Counted from the first letter of the stretch, positions 31,968 through 42,029 are shown. The stretch: 50,462 bases of DNA from CAZMVY01 sp964653435 (GCA_964653435.1 CAZZFA010000034.1:1-50462), one strand, 5' to 3'. The notes: generated from the letters alone by a model not told the origin. Made by a program: numbers and translations.

Positions 31968-34900
31968 ATGAGACTATCCTTTCAGATCAGTTTGCTAGCG
32001 GCCCTTGGAGTTATGGTGCTCCTGGCGGCCTCGCCGCCCGTTTCGGCGGCTGTGCGGACGTTCGATTTTGACAACCCCTACGGGGCCTATGGTGTCCCCG
32101 ATACCTACTGTAAGAACACGCCGCCCCCGCCGCTCTTTAACCACCCGGGGATGGGGGCGTATACGGGCGTGTTTCTCCAGGGTGACGTCCTCCCGCGGTG
32201 GGACAGCATCGGCCCCTGCCACGGCACCTGGGGCGGAGATTTCGGCAGCGCCAGCTACCTGACGGCTATCGGCGTCGACTCGGCCTGCAACCAGCTCCGC
32301 TTCAGTTGGGACCTCGACGGCGTGAGCACCTGGAGCAAAACCGTCACATCCGCCACGTGGACCGAATCGGGCCTGCGGCTGACCCAAGCCGGGCTCTTCA
32401 CCAACGAGAATCCGCCGAACACGGGCACGCACGACAACGTGCACGCCGGCGATAAGATCACGATCACTGCGGGCAGCGCGGGCGTCGTGCCGGGAACTTA
32501 CCTGGTGTCCTATCGATTGAACAACGACACGATTGTCCTGGCATCGAGCATCACCAACGGGGCCGGAAACGCCACCGGAGTCAACGGCACCATCACCCGT
32601 GATCCCAGCGCGATGTGGGTGAACATGCAGACGTGCCTCTTCTCCTACACCACCCCGTTGTTCCCCAACCCGACCGTCGACATTCGCCCTGGAAGCAAGA
32701 TCTCCATGAAGATCGGTCAAGTCGGCATGGATGCAACCCAGACCGAGGTTCCCGGCGCGGCCCTCGAGTACTCCCTCCTGATCCAGGAGACGAATCTCAA
32801 CCTGCCGCTCGGCGAGGATGGCGGGACGACCGGTAACATCGAACTGGTCGGTGCCGACAGCATGCTGCCGGCGGCCCGCACCCCGGTCGGCGGCATCACT
32901 CTGACGGGGTCGCCGGATCTGTACTCCATCTCGTACAACACGCTGACATGGACTTTCGTCGACACGACCGAGCCGCCAGACGGCAAGGTCGAGGCCGTGG
33001 ATGTCTCCGTAAACGGCGGGGCGCCCGTCCGCAAGAGCATTGTGGCCGGCTTCACGAGCGGCGCGGATGGAGTCCTGTACACGGACACCCATCGCGGTAC
33101 GCTCTCCGCCCTGGCAATCCGCAAGCCCGTTGCGGACAACACGACCGTGAAGTGGTTCGTGTATGTCGATGACATCGTCATCGAGGCGCCGGGGATCACC
33201 GACCCCGTGATGATCAAGCTGCCGCTCACCGAGGGCATGACCAAGGTGACGGTCAGATTCATCGACCCCGCGGCGAGCGAGGTCCGACTGTATAAGGTGG
33301 GAACGGCCAATCCGATCGCCACGCACGCCAAGACCGGCGGTGACTGGGTCGATCGCTCGTACACGTTTACCCCCCTGGACGCACTCGTGAAGGACGAGGT
33401 CCTGTACGCCACGCAGGTCGTGGACGGCCTGGAAAGCGCCCCGTCCGCGCCGGTGACCGTCGGGGCGTTCGGAACCGTTGAGAACTTCAACGTCTATCCG
33501 AATCCGCTCGATGACGCAGCCGGCTGCCAGCCCCGCACCTGGCACAACGTCTCGCCGATCGCCTGGTCCTACGTGAGCGAATACACGTGGGACAGGAACC
33601 TGACGCCGCCGCAAAGCGACGTGGACAAGCAGGCCATCCGGACGTGGGACGGCGGCTGGACCAACGGCATCTATGCCATGTATCCCGCCGGGATCACCGC
33701 AACCGGCACGTTCCACGTCGAATCGACTGTAAAGGTGCACGAGACCGCCACGGGCGGCAACAACACCATCAGCCGGTACCAGATGGGCGTGAAGATCGGT
33801 CCGGACGCCGTCTGCGCGGGCGGCGGCAGTCTCTCGGCGTGCAAGATCTTCGGCAACTACATCGGTCTGACGACCGGCAACGACGACGCCCTGCCGCCGC
33901 AGGTCGTCAGCACCGGCGAGTTCGACGCCGTCGAGGGCGAGGACCTTCTGGTCGCCTTCTCGACCGACGTCACGTCCGGTGCGTGGAACGGGGGCTCCGT
34001 CACCTGGTACAATCCTCCGGACGGCAACGCCATTTATATCGATGACATCAAGCTGATCCCCGGCGGGAAGACCATCAACACGTGCAGCGACGTGCCGGCG
34101 GTCACTGTGGGGGGACCCCTCCTCGCCGGCGCCACGACGGTGGACGTGGACGGCGTTGGCACCCTCGCCGACTACGTCTACGTGTACGTCAACGACGTCA
34201 AGCGGGGTACCTTGGATACCCGGACGTTGCCGGGAGGCAGGCTGACGGTCGACCTCGGCGGCTACGTCCTGCGGATCGGCGACGTCGTCTACGCGACCCA
34301 GGCGTATCCTCAGACAGGCAACGAAACGAACGAGATCGAAAGCTGCCAGACCGCGCAGACCGCCATGGTCGGCACGGGTACCAACCCGACGCCCATCATG
34401 TTGACGTTAGGTCTCCGCGAGACCGGCGCTACCGTAGCGCTCGGCCAGGATGCCGGCGTCACGCTCATGAGCGGCGGTGGGATCGAATGGCTCGGTGCAA
34501 CGACCCTCATCAACGGCGCGCCGCAGGGCAAGCTGATCTACCCCTCCACCGCCTGGCAGACCGTCTCCTTCGTGATACCGCATAACCCGTTCGTGCCGGG
34601 CACCGATCCGGATCCCCTGATCTCCTGCGACGGCGGCAACGGTCAGCTTAACGCCGGCCAGTTCATAAAGAGGGGCGCCTTCGAGTCCCTCACGGTGTCG
34701 GTTCCCCCAGGCAGCCCGAATACCGGGCCGTACGTGATGTGGTTCGATAACGTCAGGACGACGGAAGGCACAACCGCGGTAGTCCTCGGGAATGGCTTTG
34801 AGAATTGCGTGCCCCAGACCGATCCGCCGCTGCCGTACGGTGTCGGCACCCAGGAGGTGATGTTCCGCAAGGCAAACTATCTCACCGCGTTCGCCCCATA

Positions 34901-37883
34901 CATCCTCAGCTCGCCGCTCGAGTCGTTCCTCGACGACTCGCAGCACGATCCAGAGCTGTGTCCTCCACTTACCGACCCAGGCACAAAGTCGGTGAAGGTC
35001 AAGTTCCAGTTCTCGCAGGAACGCCGGTTTGTGCGCCTCACGACGTACTGCCTCTACGGCACGCCATCGCCGTACTATCCCAACCCGTGCGTCAGCTTCC
35101 AGCCCGCCAATACGGTCTCCGTGCGGGTCCTCTACCCGCCGCCGGGAACGCTCGGCATCGGCGGAACGCCGTGCGACAACCCGCCGACGGTAACGTCGAT
35201 CACGCCCGCCGGTTCGCCGGACAACGTGAGCGATGTGGCGGTGACCATCGTCGGCACGAACTTCCCGGTCCCGCCCGCACCGCCGCCGCAGGTCAAGCTG
35301 CACCGCAACGGGTACGGCGCCGGGTACGATATCCTCGCGAAGGACATCGTCGTGACCGACGCGAATACGCTGACGTGCAAGTTTGACCTTGCGAATCTCG
35401 GCGACAGTAGCTGGGATGTGATGGTCGGCACGTGCCTGTACGGAATCAAGACCGCTGCGTTCACGGTTTGCGGAAACCCGACGATTGAGTCGATCAACCC
35501 GACGAGCGGGTCCACGAACTCGAACGTGCGGTTGGTCCTGACAGGTTCGTATTACAAGACGGCTTCCGCCGGCGGAACTACCGTCACGCTGAGGAAGGCT
35601 GGTCAGGCCGACATCGTCGCCACAACCGTCACGTGTGCGGGCCACTATCCTGCCGCGGCCAAGCCCGTCCTGACGGCGGACTTCGTGATCCCGCCGCTGA
35701 CGGATCCGGCCGCGATCGGGCCGTGGGACGTCGTGGTGGACAACTGCGGCGGCTCGGCCACGTTGGCCGGCGGCTTCACCATGACCTGCGGTGCGCCGGT
35801 CGTGAACGGGCCGCTCAAGGCCGGTGACACGACGGTCACCGTCAGCGGCATCGTCGCGGCGCCTCAGGCCGTCACGGTATATGCGGGCGGCGCTCCGATC
35901 GGCGAGAAGACCAGCGGCTTCGCCGGCACCGGGACCGAAACGGTGTCCGTGAGCGCCTTGGCGAAGGATGCCGTGATCACGGCGTCGCAGACCGTCGGCG
36001 GCGTTGTGAGCTGCAGCCCGGCCGGCGTGGTCGTCGGGTCCGGCTCCAATACCGGCGTGATGCTCGCGATCGGAATCCGGGAGGACGCAACCCTCGCGGG
36101 CCCGATCGGCGCGGATGGCGGAACCAGGGACTTTGGGCCGCCGTCCGGCGTGAATTCGTCCTTCATCCGTACTTGGTTGGTTCTCTCGCCCGGCAGCTCG
36201 GGCGGACCGTTCGGCGGCGCGGCCGACTGGACGACCGCGCATAACCTCGACTGGCTCGACAACGTCGGCGGCGAGGCCAATGTGCAGCCGGCGGCCGGCG
36301 ACACCGTCCCGCCGCGCCCGGGTACACCGACCCAGACCGTCACCCGGACGTGGAGGCAGTTCACCAGCAGTGCGGATGTCCTCAACTTCCAGGACGGCGT
36401 GGTCTATCCCGGCGACCCGAACGTCGTGACAGGGTACGCCGTGGCGTACATCAAGAACTCGGGTGACAGCGTCATGGCGAAGCTCATGTACGGTTCGGAC
36501 GACGCCGTCAAGATTTACTGGAACGGCCAACTCGTCGTAAACGACCCGATACTGAGGGGTTGCGTCGTGGACCAGAACACATCGCCCGCGTTCACCTGTT
36601 GTGCCGGCTGGAACACGCTGGTCATGAAGGTCACTGACAATCAGAGTGCGTGGCGTGGCGTTGTCCGGCTGGTCGATGCGGCCACCGGTAACCCGATCCC
36701 GAACATCGAGGCGACGAACGTCAAGCCGGCCGCGCTGACGAACGCCTGCCAGTTCGAGTGGCTCGGTGCGACCGCCGTGGTCAACGGCGTGCCGCAAGGT
36801 CAGGCGATCCTGCCGGATGCCGGCTGGCAGACCGTGACGTTCCAGCCGAGCGTCGTGCAGCCCGGTCCGGGTGGTGACGGTACGCTGAACGGTACGTACG
36901 GCGTGCTGGACAACCTAGCCATCGTCCCGAGCGGGACCGATACCGGGCCGTATACGCTGTATATCGACAACGTCACCAACGGCACCACCACGCTTGCCGA
37001 CTTCGAGTCGTTCGCGGCGGGCACGGAAGTCCTGTTCCGCCCGGCGACGCAGTCGGCCGTGACGGCTGTGAACATCCTGCCCGGCAGCGTCAACGTCGCT
37101 CAGGTGGACGACACAAAGGGCGATGCGAGCGCCAAGTCGGATCGTGTCGCGTTCCAGCCGAAGGACTTGGCCGCGGGGCGGTATGTCCGCCTCACGACCT
37201 CGGGCGCGGCAAACCTGCCGAACGCTGTCGTGGACCTGACGCAGCCCATCACGATGCGTGTGCTCCTCACTGGCGCGGCGTGTAACGCGCCGACGGTGTC
37301 GGCGATCAGCCCGAGCGTCGGCGTCCAGAACCACACCAACGTGCGGCCTCACCCGCCGTATGACGGTGTCCAGGTTCCCAGCTACACGCCGGTGCATGCA
37401 ACGGTCACGGGCACCGGGTTCACTCCCGACGCCACGGTGAAGCTCGTTCAGGCGGGCAAGACCGACATCGTCGCGACGAACGTCGTCGTGGTCAGCGACA
37501 CGCAGATCACGTGCGATATCGACCTCGGCGGTGCGGAGCCCGGCGCGCTGGACGGGGCGTGGGACGTCGTCGTGACGACGTGCGGACCGAGTGCCCTGCC
37601 GTCTCCGGCGAAGTTCACGGTGAGCATGTGCTTCACCCCGCCGCAGGATGTCGATGGCGACGGTGACGTGGACCTGTCGGACTTCGGCATCTTCCAAGGC
37701 TGCTTCAACGGGCCGAACCGGCCGTACAAGCCGCAAGCGGCGCCGCCGATGGGCGATATCCGCAAGTGCGCCTGCCTCGATGTCGGCGACAACCCGATCG
37801 TCCCGGATGTGGACCTGAGTGACTTCAACGGGTTCCAGAGCTGCTTCAACGGCCCGAACCGGCCGCCGAAGGCGGGTTGCTGA
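31968..37883 (+). CDS. giant secreted protein with IPT/TIG domains and dockerin-like tail
   Basis: A 1971-residue exported protein with a signal peptide (about 1-27, LLAALGVMVLLAASPPVSA). At least three IPT/TIG immunoglobulin-like domains start near 1072 (PTVTSITPAG), 1170 (PTIESINPTSG) and 1774 (APTVSAISPS). A separate module opening with (E/I)(W/L)(L/V)GA recurs near 290, 839 and 1596; the last two share EWLGAT, PQG and WQTV(S/T)F. The C-terminus (about 1893-1971) has two dockerin-like calcium-loop repeats, DVDGDGDVDLSDFGIFQGC and VDLSDFNGFQSC, each ending CFNGPNRP. ATG at 31968 has GGAGGT eight bases upstream. No enzyme domain was recognised. Adhesion or extracellular structure is inferred. 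A terminator follows. Confidence 0.8.
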   Translation: MRLSFQISLLAALGVMVLLAASPPVSAAVRTFDFDNPYGAYGVPDTYCKNTPPPPLFNHPGMGAYTGVFLQGDVLPRWDSIGPCHGTWGGDFGSASYLTAIGVDSACNQLRFSWDLDGVSTWSKTVTSATWTESGLRLTQAGLFTNENPPNTGTHDNVHAGDKITITAGSAGVVPGTYLVSYRLNNDTIVLASSITNGAGNATGVNGTITRDPSAMWVNMQTCLFSYTTPLFPNPTVDIRPGSKISMKIGQVGMDATQTEVPGAALEYSLLIQETNLNLPLGEDGGTTGNIELVGADSMLPAARTPVGGITLTGSPDLYSISYNTLTWTFVDTTEPPDGKVEAVDVSVNGGAPVRKSIVAGFTSGADGVLYTDTHRGTLSALAIRKPVADNTTVKWFVYVDDIVIEAPGITDPVMIKLPLTEGMTKVTVRFIDPAASEVRLYKVGTANPIATHAKTGGDWVDRSYTFTPLDALVKDEVLYATQVVDGLESAPSAPVTVGAFGTVENFNVYPNPLDDAAGCQPRTWHNVSPIAWSYVSEYTWDRNLTPPQSDVDKQAIRTWDGGWTNGIYAMYPAGITATGTFHVESTVKVHETATGGNNTISRYQMGVKIGPDAVCAGGGSLSACKIFGNYIGLTTGNDDALPPQVVSTGEFDAVEGEDLLVAFSTDVTSGAWNGGSVTWYNPPDGNAIYIDDIKLIPGGKTINTCSDVPAVTVGGPLLAGATTVDVDGVGTLADYVYVYVNDVKRGTLDTRTLPGGRLTVDLGGYVLRIGDVVYATQAYPQTGNETNEIESCQTAQTAMVGTGTNPTPIMLTLGLRETGATVALGQDAGVTLMSGGGIEWLGATTLINGAPQGKLIYPSTAWQTVSFVIPHNPFVPGTDPDPLISCDGGNGQLNAGQFIKRGAFESLTVSVPPGSPNTGPYVMWFDNVRTTEGTTAVVLGNGFENCVPQTDPPLPYGVGTQEVMFRKANYLTAFAPYILSSPLESFLDDSQHDPELCPPLTDPGTKSVKVKFQFSQERRFVRLTTYCLYGTPSPYYPNPCVSFQPANTVSVRVLYPPPGTLGIGGTPCDNPPTVTSITPAGSPDNVSDVAVTIVGTNFPVPPAPPPQVKLHRNGYGAGYDILAKDIVVTDANTLTCKFDLANLGDSSWDVMVGTCLYGIKTAAFTVCGNPTIESINPTSGSTNSNVRLVLTGSYYKTASAGGTTVTLRKAGQADIVATTVTCAGHYPAAAKPVLTADFVIPPLTDPAAIGPWDVVVDNCGGSATLAGGFTMTCGAPVVNGPLKAGDTTVTVSGIVAAPQAVTVYAGGAPIGEKTSGFAGTGTETVSVSALAKDAVITASQTVGGVVSCSPAGVVVGSGSNTGVMLAIGIREDATLAGPIGADGGTRDFGPPSGVNSSFIRTWLVLSPGSSGGPFGGAADWTTAHNLDWLDNVGGEANVQPAAGDTVPPRPGTPTQTVTRTWRQFTSSADVLNFQDGVVYPGDPNVVTGYAVAYIKNSGDSVMAKLMYGSDDAVKIYWNGQLVVNDPILRGCVVDQNTSPAFTCCAGWNTLVMKVTDNQSAWRGVVRLVDAATGNPIPNIEATNVKPAALTNACQFEWLGATAVVNGVPQGQAILPDAGWQTVTFQPSVVQPGPGGDGTLNGTYGVLDNLAIVPSGTDTGPYTLYIDNVTNGTTTLADFESFAAGTEVLFRPATQSAVTAVNILPGSVNVAQVDDTKGDASAKSDRVAFQPKDLAAGRYVRLTTSGAANLPNAVVDLTQPITMRVLLTGAACNAPTVSAISPSVGVQNHTNVRPHPPYDGVQVPSYTPVHATVTGTGFTPDATVKLVQAGKTDIVATNVVVVSDTQITCDIDLGGAEPGALDGAWDVVVTTCGPSALPSPAKFTVSMCFTPPQDVDGDGDVDLSDFGIFQGCFNGPNRPYKPQAAPPMGDIRKCACLDVGDNPIVPDVDLSDFNGFQSCFNGPNRPPKAGC

Positions 37884-37921
37884 CCGGCCTCGAGAAGGCG
37901 GTTGATGTAAGGTGATTTCAA

Positions 37922-37964
37922 GGCCGCGCGACTCGCGCCAAGCGGGTCGCGCGGCCGGTCTTTT
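37922..37964 (+). terminator. intrinsic terminator
   Basis: GGCCGCGCGAC (37922-37932) pairs with GTCGCGCGGCC (37946-37956), an 11-bp perfect stem, followed by GGTCTTTT. It lies 38 bp after the giant gene stop. Confidence 0.85.
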
Positions 37965-38055
37965 GGCCTGATGGGCGGGTACTGCTGATGCACGGCGGCA
38001 CCGGATGGCATCGCGAACGGCGAACGCGGCGCAGGGGAAAATGCCTGCAGAGCGG

Positions 38056-38808
38056 TCAGGAAGTCGCCTCGGTCAGGCCCTCGAACAGGGCCGTGCCGAT
38101 GCGGACCATCGTCGCCCCCTCCTGGATGGCCACCTCAAAGTCGTTGCTCATGCCCATCGAGAGGTGTGCGAACTGGGGGCCGAGGCTGCGTTCGCTGCGA
38201 ATGTCCTCGAACAGCTCGCGCAGGCGGGCGAAGTGAGGCCGGGCATCCTCCGGATTCTCACAGAGCGGCGCCATGGTCATCAGCCCGATGACGCGGACAT
38301 TCGGCATGCTGACGATGTGCTCGATCAGGTAGCTCGCGGCGGCCACGGCCACGCCGTGCTTGGTCCGTTCTTCGCTCACGTTCACCTGCACGAAGATGTC
38401 CGTAGTCCGGTTCAGCCGGGCGCCCTGCGCGCTGATGTCCTCGGCGAGGCGCAGGCTGTCGACGGAGTGGATCGTCCGCGCCCAAGGCAGCACGAGCTTG
38501 ACCTTGTTGCGCTGAAGGTGCCCGATCATGTGCCAGTTCGGGCTGGGGGGCGCCCCGCCCGGCCCCTCGACGAGCAGCCGACGGGACCGGTACTCCTCGA
38601 TCATGCCGGCCCGCTTGGCGAGTTCCTGTACGCGGCTTTCCCCAAGGTCGAGCAGGCCGAGTTCGAGGGCGAGGCGGATGATGTTTACCTCGACGGTCTT
38701 GGTGACGGCAATCAGCCTTACCCCGGCGGGGTCGCGGCCGACCTTGGCGCAGGCCGCCGCGATACGATCCCGGACATGCCTGAGGTTGTCGCTCAGTTTC
38801 CGCCGCAT
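38056..38808 (-). CDS. yggS: YggS-family pyridoxal phosphate homeostasis protein
   Basis: A 250-residue alanine-racemase-fold PLP protein (YggS/PROSC/PLPBP). Lys37 in LIAVTKTVEV binds PLP; GESRVQEL (about 55), WHMIGHLQRNKV (about 90), VQVNVSEERTKHG (about 138) and the C-terminal LSMGMSNDFEVAIQEGATMVRIGTALF are all present. It controls free PLP and affects amino acid/keto acid balance; no catalytic activity is known. ATG at 38808 begins the family-like MRRKLSDNL and is 22 bases from an 18-bp dyad. It is divergent from the TMTC-like gene. Confidence 0.93.
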   Translation of the reverse strand: MRRKLSDNLRHVRDRIAAACAKVGRDPAGVRLIAVTKTVEVNIIRLALELGLLDLGESRVQELAKRAGMIEEYRSRRLLVEGPGGAPPSPNWHMIGHLQRNKVKLVLPWARTIHSVDSLRLAEDISAQGARLNRTTDIFVQVNVSEERTKHGVAVAAASYLIEHIVSMPNVRVIGLMTMAPLCENPEDARPHFARLRELFEDIRSERSLGPQFAHLSMGMSNDFEVAIQEGATMVRIGTALFEGLTEATS

Positions 38809-38829
38809 GGTTGTTCCGGACGCTGCCAA

Positions 38830-38847
38830 GGCGATATATGTATCGCC
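38830..38847. promoter_or_regulatory. candidate operator (inverted repeat)
   Basis: GGCGATA-TATG-TATCGCC, a perfect 7-bp inverted repeat with a 4-bp centre, lies between the divergent yggS (start 38808) and TMTC-like (start 38965) genes. Its position suits a repressor site for yggS or a shared site. Confidence 0.4.
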
Positions 38848-38964
38848 CCGACGGCGGCCGATCAATGCCCACACGACAAGGCGATGTCGGCGCTTTCGGA
38901 CGCGGGCCGTCTGAAGGGGCGGTCCGCACTTGGTCGGCCTGCCCGTTTGTGGTAAGAAGCATCT

Positions 38965-41367
38965 ATGACGACGTCCGTTGCCCGCACCATTCCCGGCGTC
39001 GCCCTCCTCGTCGCGATGACTCTCGCGGCCTACGTCCCGGCCATGCGGGCGGGTTTTATCTGGGACGACGATGACAACGTCACGGAGAGCGAGGTTCTGC
39101 GGAGCGCCGACGGCCTGCGTCGCATCTGGCTGGAGCCGGGCGCCACGCAACAGTACTACCCGCTCGTTCACACGAGCTTCTGGCTGGAGTATCGGCTCTG
39201 GCATCTCAACCCGTTGGGCCATCACGTCGTGAACGTGGTTCTTCATGCCGCCAACGCCGTGCTGGTCTGGGCGGTGCTGCGGCGGCTGCGTGTCCCGGGG
39301 GCGTGGTTTGCCGCCGCCGTCTTCGCGCTGCATCCGGTACACGTCGAGTCGGTTGCGTGGATCACGGAACGTAAGAATGTGCTCTCGGGGCTTTTCTACC
39401 TCCTCGCCGTGCTTGCGTATCTCCGGTTTGCCGGCGTCGGTGCCGGCGGAGCGCGCCCGGCACGGAGCCGCGGCGGCTACGCGACGGTCTTCCTTCTCTT
39501 TCTGTGTGCGCTATTCAGCAAGACGGTGACCTGTTCGTTGCCGGCAGCGATGGTCCTGCTCCTGTGGTGGAAGCACGACCGCCTTTCGTGGCGCCGTGTT
39601 GCCCCCCTGCTGCCGATGTTCCTGATCGGTGCCGCCATGGCCCTGCTCACCGGCTGGGTCGAGGCGAACCTGGTCGGCGCACAGGGACGGGACTTCAACC
39701 TGTCGTGGGCAGACCGCGTTCTCATAGCGGGCAGGGCCCTGTGGTTCTACGCGGAAAAGCTTCTCTGGCCGGCAAAGCTGATGGCGATCTATCCCCGGTG
39801 GGCGGTTGACCCCCGCGTGTGGTGGCAGTGGTTGTACCCGACGGCGGCGGCTGCCGTCGTGGCGGGCCTGTGGCTCCTGCGCGGGCGAATCGGCAAGGGC
39901 CCGCTTGTGGGCGTCCTCTTCTTCGTCGGCACGCTGGTCCCGACGCTGGGCTTCGCGGACCTCTACTTCATGCGGTACACCTTCGTGGCGGACCACTGGC
40001 AGTATCTGCCGAGCCTCGGCCTGCTCTCGCTGTTCGTCGCGATGGCGGCGACCGCGTTCGATCGCCTAGCACCCGCCTTGCCGTCGGCGGGCGCCCCCGC
40101 GCGCAGCCCCTCCGGCGGGGTGTTTGCGATGTCCTGCGTGATGGCGGTGATCCTGACCGTGCTGGGCGGGCTTACGTGGCGGCAGGCTCACATTTACAGG
40201 GATTCCGAGACGCTCTGGCGCGACACGCTGGCCAAGAACCCGGCCGCCTGGATGGCGCACAACAACCTTGCGATGATTCTGACCGACCGGGGAGACCTCG
40301 AGCCGGCGGTCGAGCATCTGGCCGCGGCCCTGCGGCTGTCGCCTCATACTCCCGAGGCTCACCAGAACATGGGACGCGCGCTCCTGCAACAGGGGAAGGT
40401 CGATGAGGCCATCGGCGAGTTCCGAGCGGCTGTGGACCTTGCCCCCGAGTTCGCAAAGGCGCACCACGGCCTCGCCGTTGCCTTGGCCAAGAAAGGCAGC
40501 ATCGACGAAGCGATTGAGCATTATCGGCAAGCCTTGCGATCGAGGCCGGCGCTTGTGGAGGCGCGAAACGAGCTGGCGAACCTGCTGATCGATCGCGGGC
40601 AGTTCGACGAGGCAATCGGCCATGTGCGCCAGGTGCTGCGGATCAGGAGGGACTTCGCCGACGCTCACGGCACTCTCGGCCGCGCGCTGGCCGGACAGGG
40701 CAAGACCGAGGAGGCAGTGGCGGAGTTCGCCGAAGCGGTGCGCCTGGAGCCGGATCGCGCGGAGGCACGCGGCAACCTCGCCCTGGCGCTGGCCCGGAGC
40801 GGCCGGATCGACGAGGCGATCGCGCAGTATACCGAGGCGCTGCGCATTCGCCCCGACTGGACCAAGGCACACTACAACATCGGAGTGCTGCTCGCGCGAC
40901 AGGGCAGGACGGACGAGGCGGCGGCCCACATGCGCGAGGTGCTGCGACTTCAGCCGGACAACGCGCCGGCGCTGGCACAACTGGCGGATCTTCTCGTTCG
41001 GCAGAAGAAGATCCGCGAGGCTCTCGATGCCTACCGCGCCGCCCTGCGGGCGGAGCCGGGGCTGGTCGGGGCGGCAAACAATCTTGCCTGGATTCTCGCG
41101 ACCCACCCGGACCCGGCGTTTCGCAACGGCGCCGAGGCGGTGCGGGTTGCCGAGCAGGCATGCGGCGGTGCCGCTTCCTCGAACGCGCAGTGTCTGGATA
41201 CGCTTGCGGCGGCCTACGCCGAGGCCGGGCGGTTCACGGACGCGGCGGAGGCGGCGAGAAAGGCCCTGTCTCTCACGGCGAATCTGCCGGGCCGGACCGA
41301 CGCGGACGCGATCGCACGGCGGCTTGCGCTCTATGAAGCCGGCCGCCCGTACCGTTCGGAGCCCTGA
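38965..41367 (+). CDS. TMTC-like polytopic membrane protein with TPR repeats
   Basis: An 800-residue protein in two halves. Residues 1-410 are polytopic membrane sequence with GFIWDDDDNVTES near 30, LHPVHVESVAWITERKNVL near 115 and further helices to about 405, the layout of GT-C/PMT-like TMTC proteins. Residues 415-800 hold at least eight canonical 34-residue TPRs (such as AHHGLAVALAKKGSIDEAIEH and ARGNLALALARSGRIDEAIAQ). Eukaryotic TMTC1-4 are O-mannosyltransferases acting on cadherins; bacterial homologues are mostly uncharacterised. Transfer of a sugar to an exported protein is inferred, with TPRs as a substrate or partner platform. It shares the TGATG junction with trmB and lies between two giant Ig-like proteins, plausible substrates. 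Confidence 0.78.
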   Translation: MTTSVARTIPGVALLVAMTLAAYVPAMRAGFIWDDDDNVTESEVLRSADGLRRIWLEPGATQQYYPLVHTSFWLEYRLWHLNPLGHHVVNVVLHAANAVLVWAVLRRLRVPGAWFAAAVFALHPVHVESVAWITERKNVLSGLFYLLAVLAYLRFAGVGAGGARPARSRGGYATVFLLFLCALFSKTVTCSLPAAMVLLLWWKHDRLSWRRVAPLLPMFLIGAAMALLTGWVEANLVGAQGRDFNLSWADRVLIAGRALWFYAEKLLWPAKLMAIYPRWAVDPRVWWQWLYPTAAAAVVAGLWLLRGRIGKGPLVGVLFFVGTLVPTLGFADLYFMRYTFVADHWQYLPSLGLLSLFVAMAATAFDRLAPALPSAGAPARSPSGGVFAMSCVMAVILTVLGGLTWRQAHIYRDSETLWRDTLAKNPAAWMAHNNLAMILTDRGDLEPAVEHLAAALRLSPHTPEAHQNMGRALLQQGKVDEAIGEFRAAVDLAPEFAKAHHGLAVALAKKGSIDEAIEHYRQALRSRPALVEARNELANLLIDRGQFDEAIGHVRQVLRIRRDFADAHGTLGRALAGQGKTEEAVAEFAEAVRLEPDRAEARGNLALALARSGRIDEAIAQYTEALRIRPDWTKAHYNIGVLLARQGRTDEAAAHMREVLRLQPDNAPALAQLADLLVRQKKIREALDAYRAALRAEPGLVGAANNLAWILATHPDPAFRNGAEAVRVAEQACGGAASSNAQCLDTLAAAYAEAGRFTDAAEAARKALSLTANLPGRTDADAIARRLALYEAGRPYRSEP

Positions 41368-42029
41368 TGCGGGGAGCGGTGTTGACCGGCCGTCCGCCTT
41401 TCACAACCATATTCCGTATGGCCGTGCTCGATGACATTCTGGTCCCGCCACCGGGCGTCGGCGAGATGCTCGACTGGGCGGCGCTCTTCGGGCGCGAGGC
41501 CCCCGTGGAAATGGAGATCGGCTGCGGAAAGGGAGGCTTTCTGCTCCGGCAGGCGCGGGCGCATCCCGATCGATGCTACTTCGGCGTCGAGTGGGCGAAC
41601 AAGTACTGCCGCTACGCGGCCGACCGTATGGCGCGGTGGGGCGTCGCCAATGTCCGACTCATGCGGACCGACGCCCGGAATCTCGTATTGCACCACATCC
41701 CGCCGGCGACGCTGGCGGCGCTGCACATCTACCACCCGGACCCGTGGCCGAAGAAGCGGCACCATAAGCGCCGGCTCTTTCAGCCCGATTTCGTCGAGGC
41801 GGCGGTGCGAGTCCTGCGCCCCGGCGCGTGGTGGGCGATTCAGACGGACCACGCGGACTACTTCGAGGTGATCCGATCGTTGACCTCGCAGCGACCGGAG
41901 CTCGAGGCGGTGCCGTGCGGCGCGCCGGAGTCCGGGGCGGCGGCCGAGTGGGCCCAGACCAATTACGAGATCAAGTACCTCCGCGAGGGCCGGCCGATCT
42001 ATCGGCTCCTGTATCGGCGAACGGGCTGA
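41367..42029 (+). CDS. trmB: tRNA (guanine-N7)-methyltransferase
   Basis: A 220-residue SAM-dependent enzyme that makes m7G46 in tRNA. The SAM motif is MEIGCGKGGFLL (about 49-60); YFGVEWANKYCRYAADR, the signature HIYHPDPWPKKRHHKRRLF (about 120-138), the DHADYF segment and the C-terminal TNYEIKYLREGRPIYRL are all typical. ATG at 41367 overlaps the TMTC stop (TGATG), so coupling is likely; ATG at 41418 is an alternative closer to the usual N-terminus. Its last 59 bp overlap the convergent rsmJ-like gene. Confidence 0.93.
   Translation: MRGAVLTGRPPFTTIFRMAVLDDILVPPPGVGEMLDWAALFGREAPVEMEIGCGKGGFLLRQARAHPDRCYFGVEWANKYCRYAADRMARWGVANVRLMRTDARNLVLHHIPPATLAALHIYHPDPWPKKRHHKRRLFQPDFVEAAVRVLRPGAWWAIQTDHADYFEVIRSLTSQRPELEAVPCGAPESGAAAEWAQTNYEIKYLREGRPIYRLLYRRTG

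Noticed and set aside
34407..36797. 796-codon minus-strand open frame
   Set aside because: Antisense to the 1971-residue protein, whose plus frame has IPT and dockerin-like domains.
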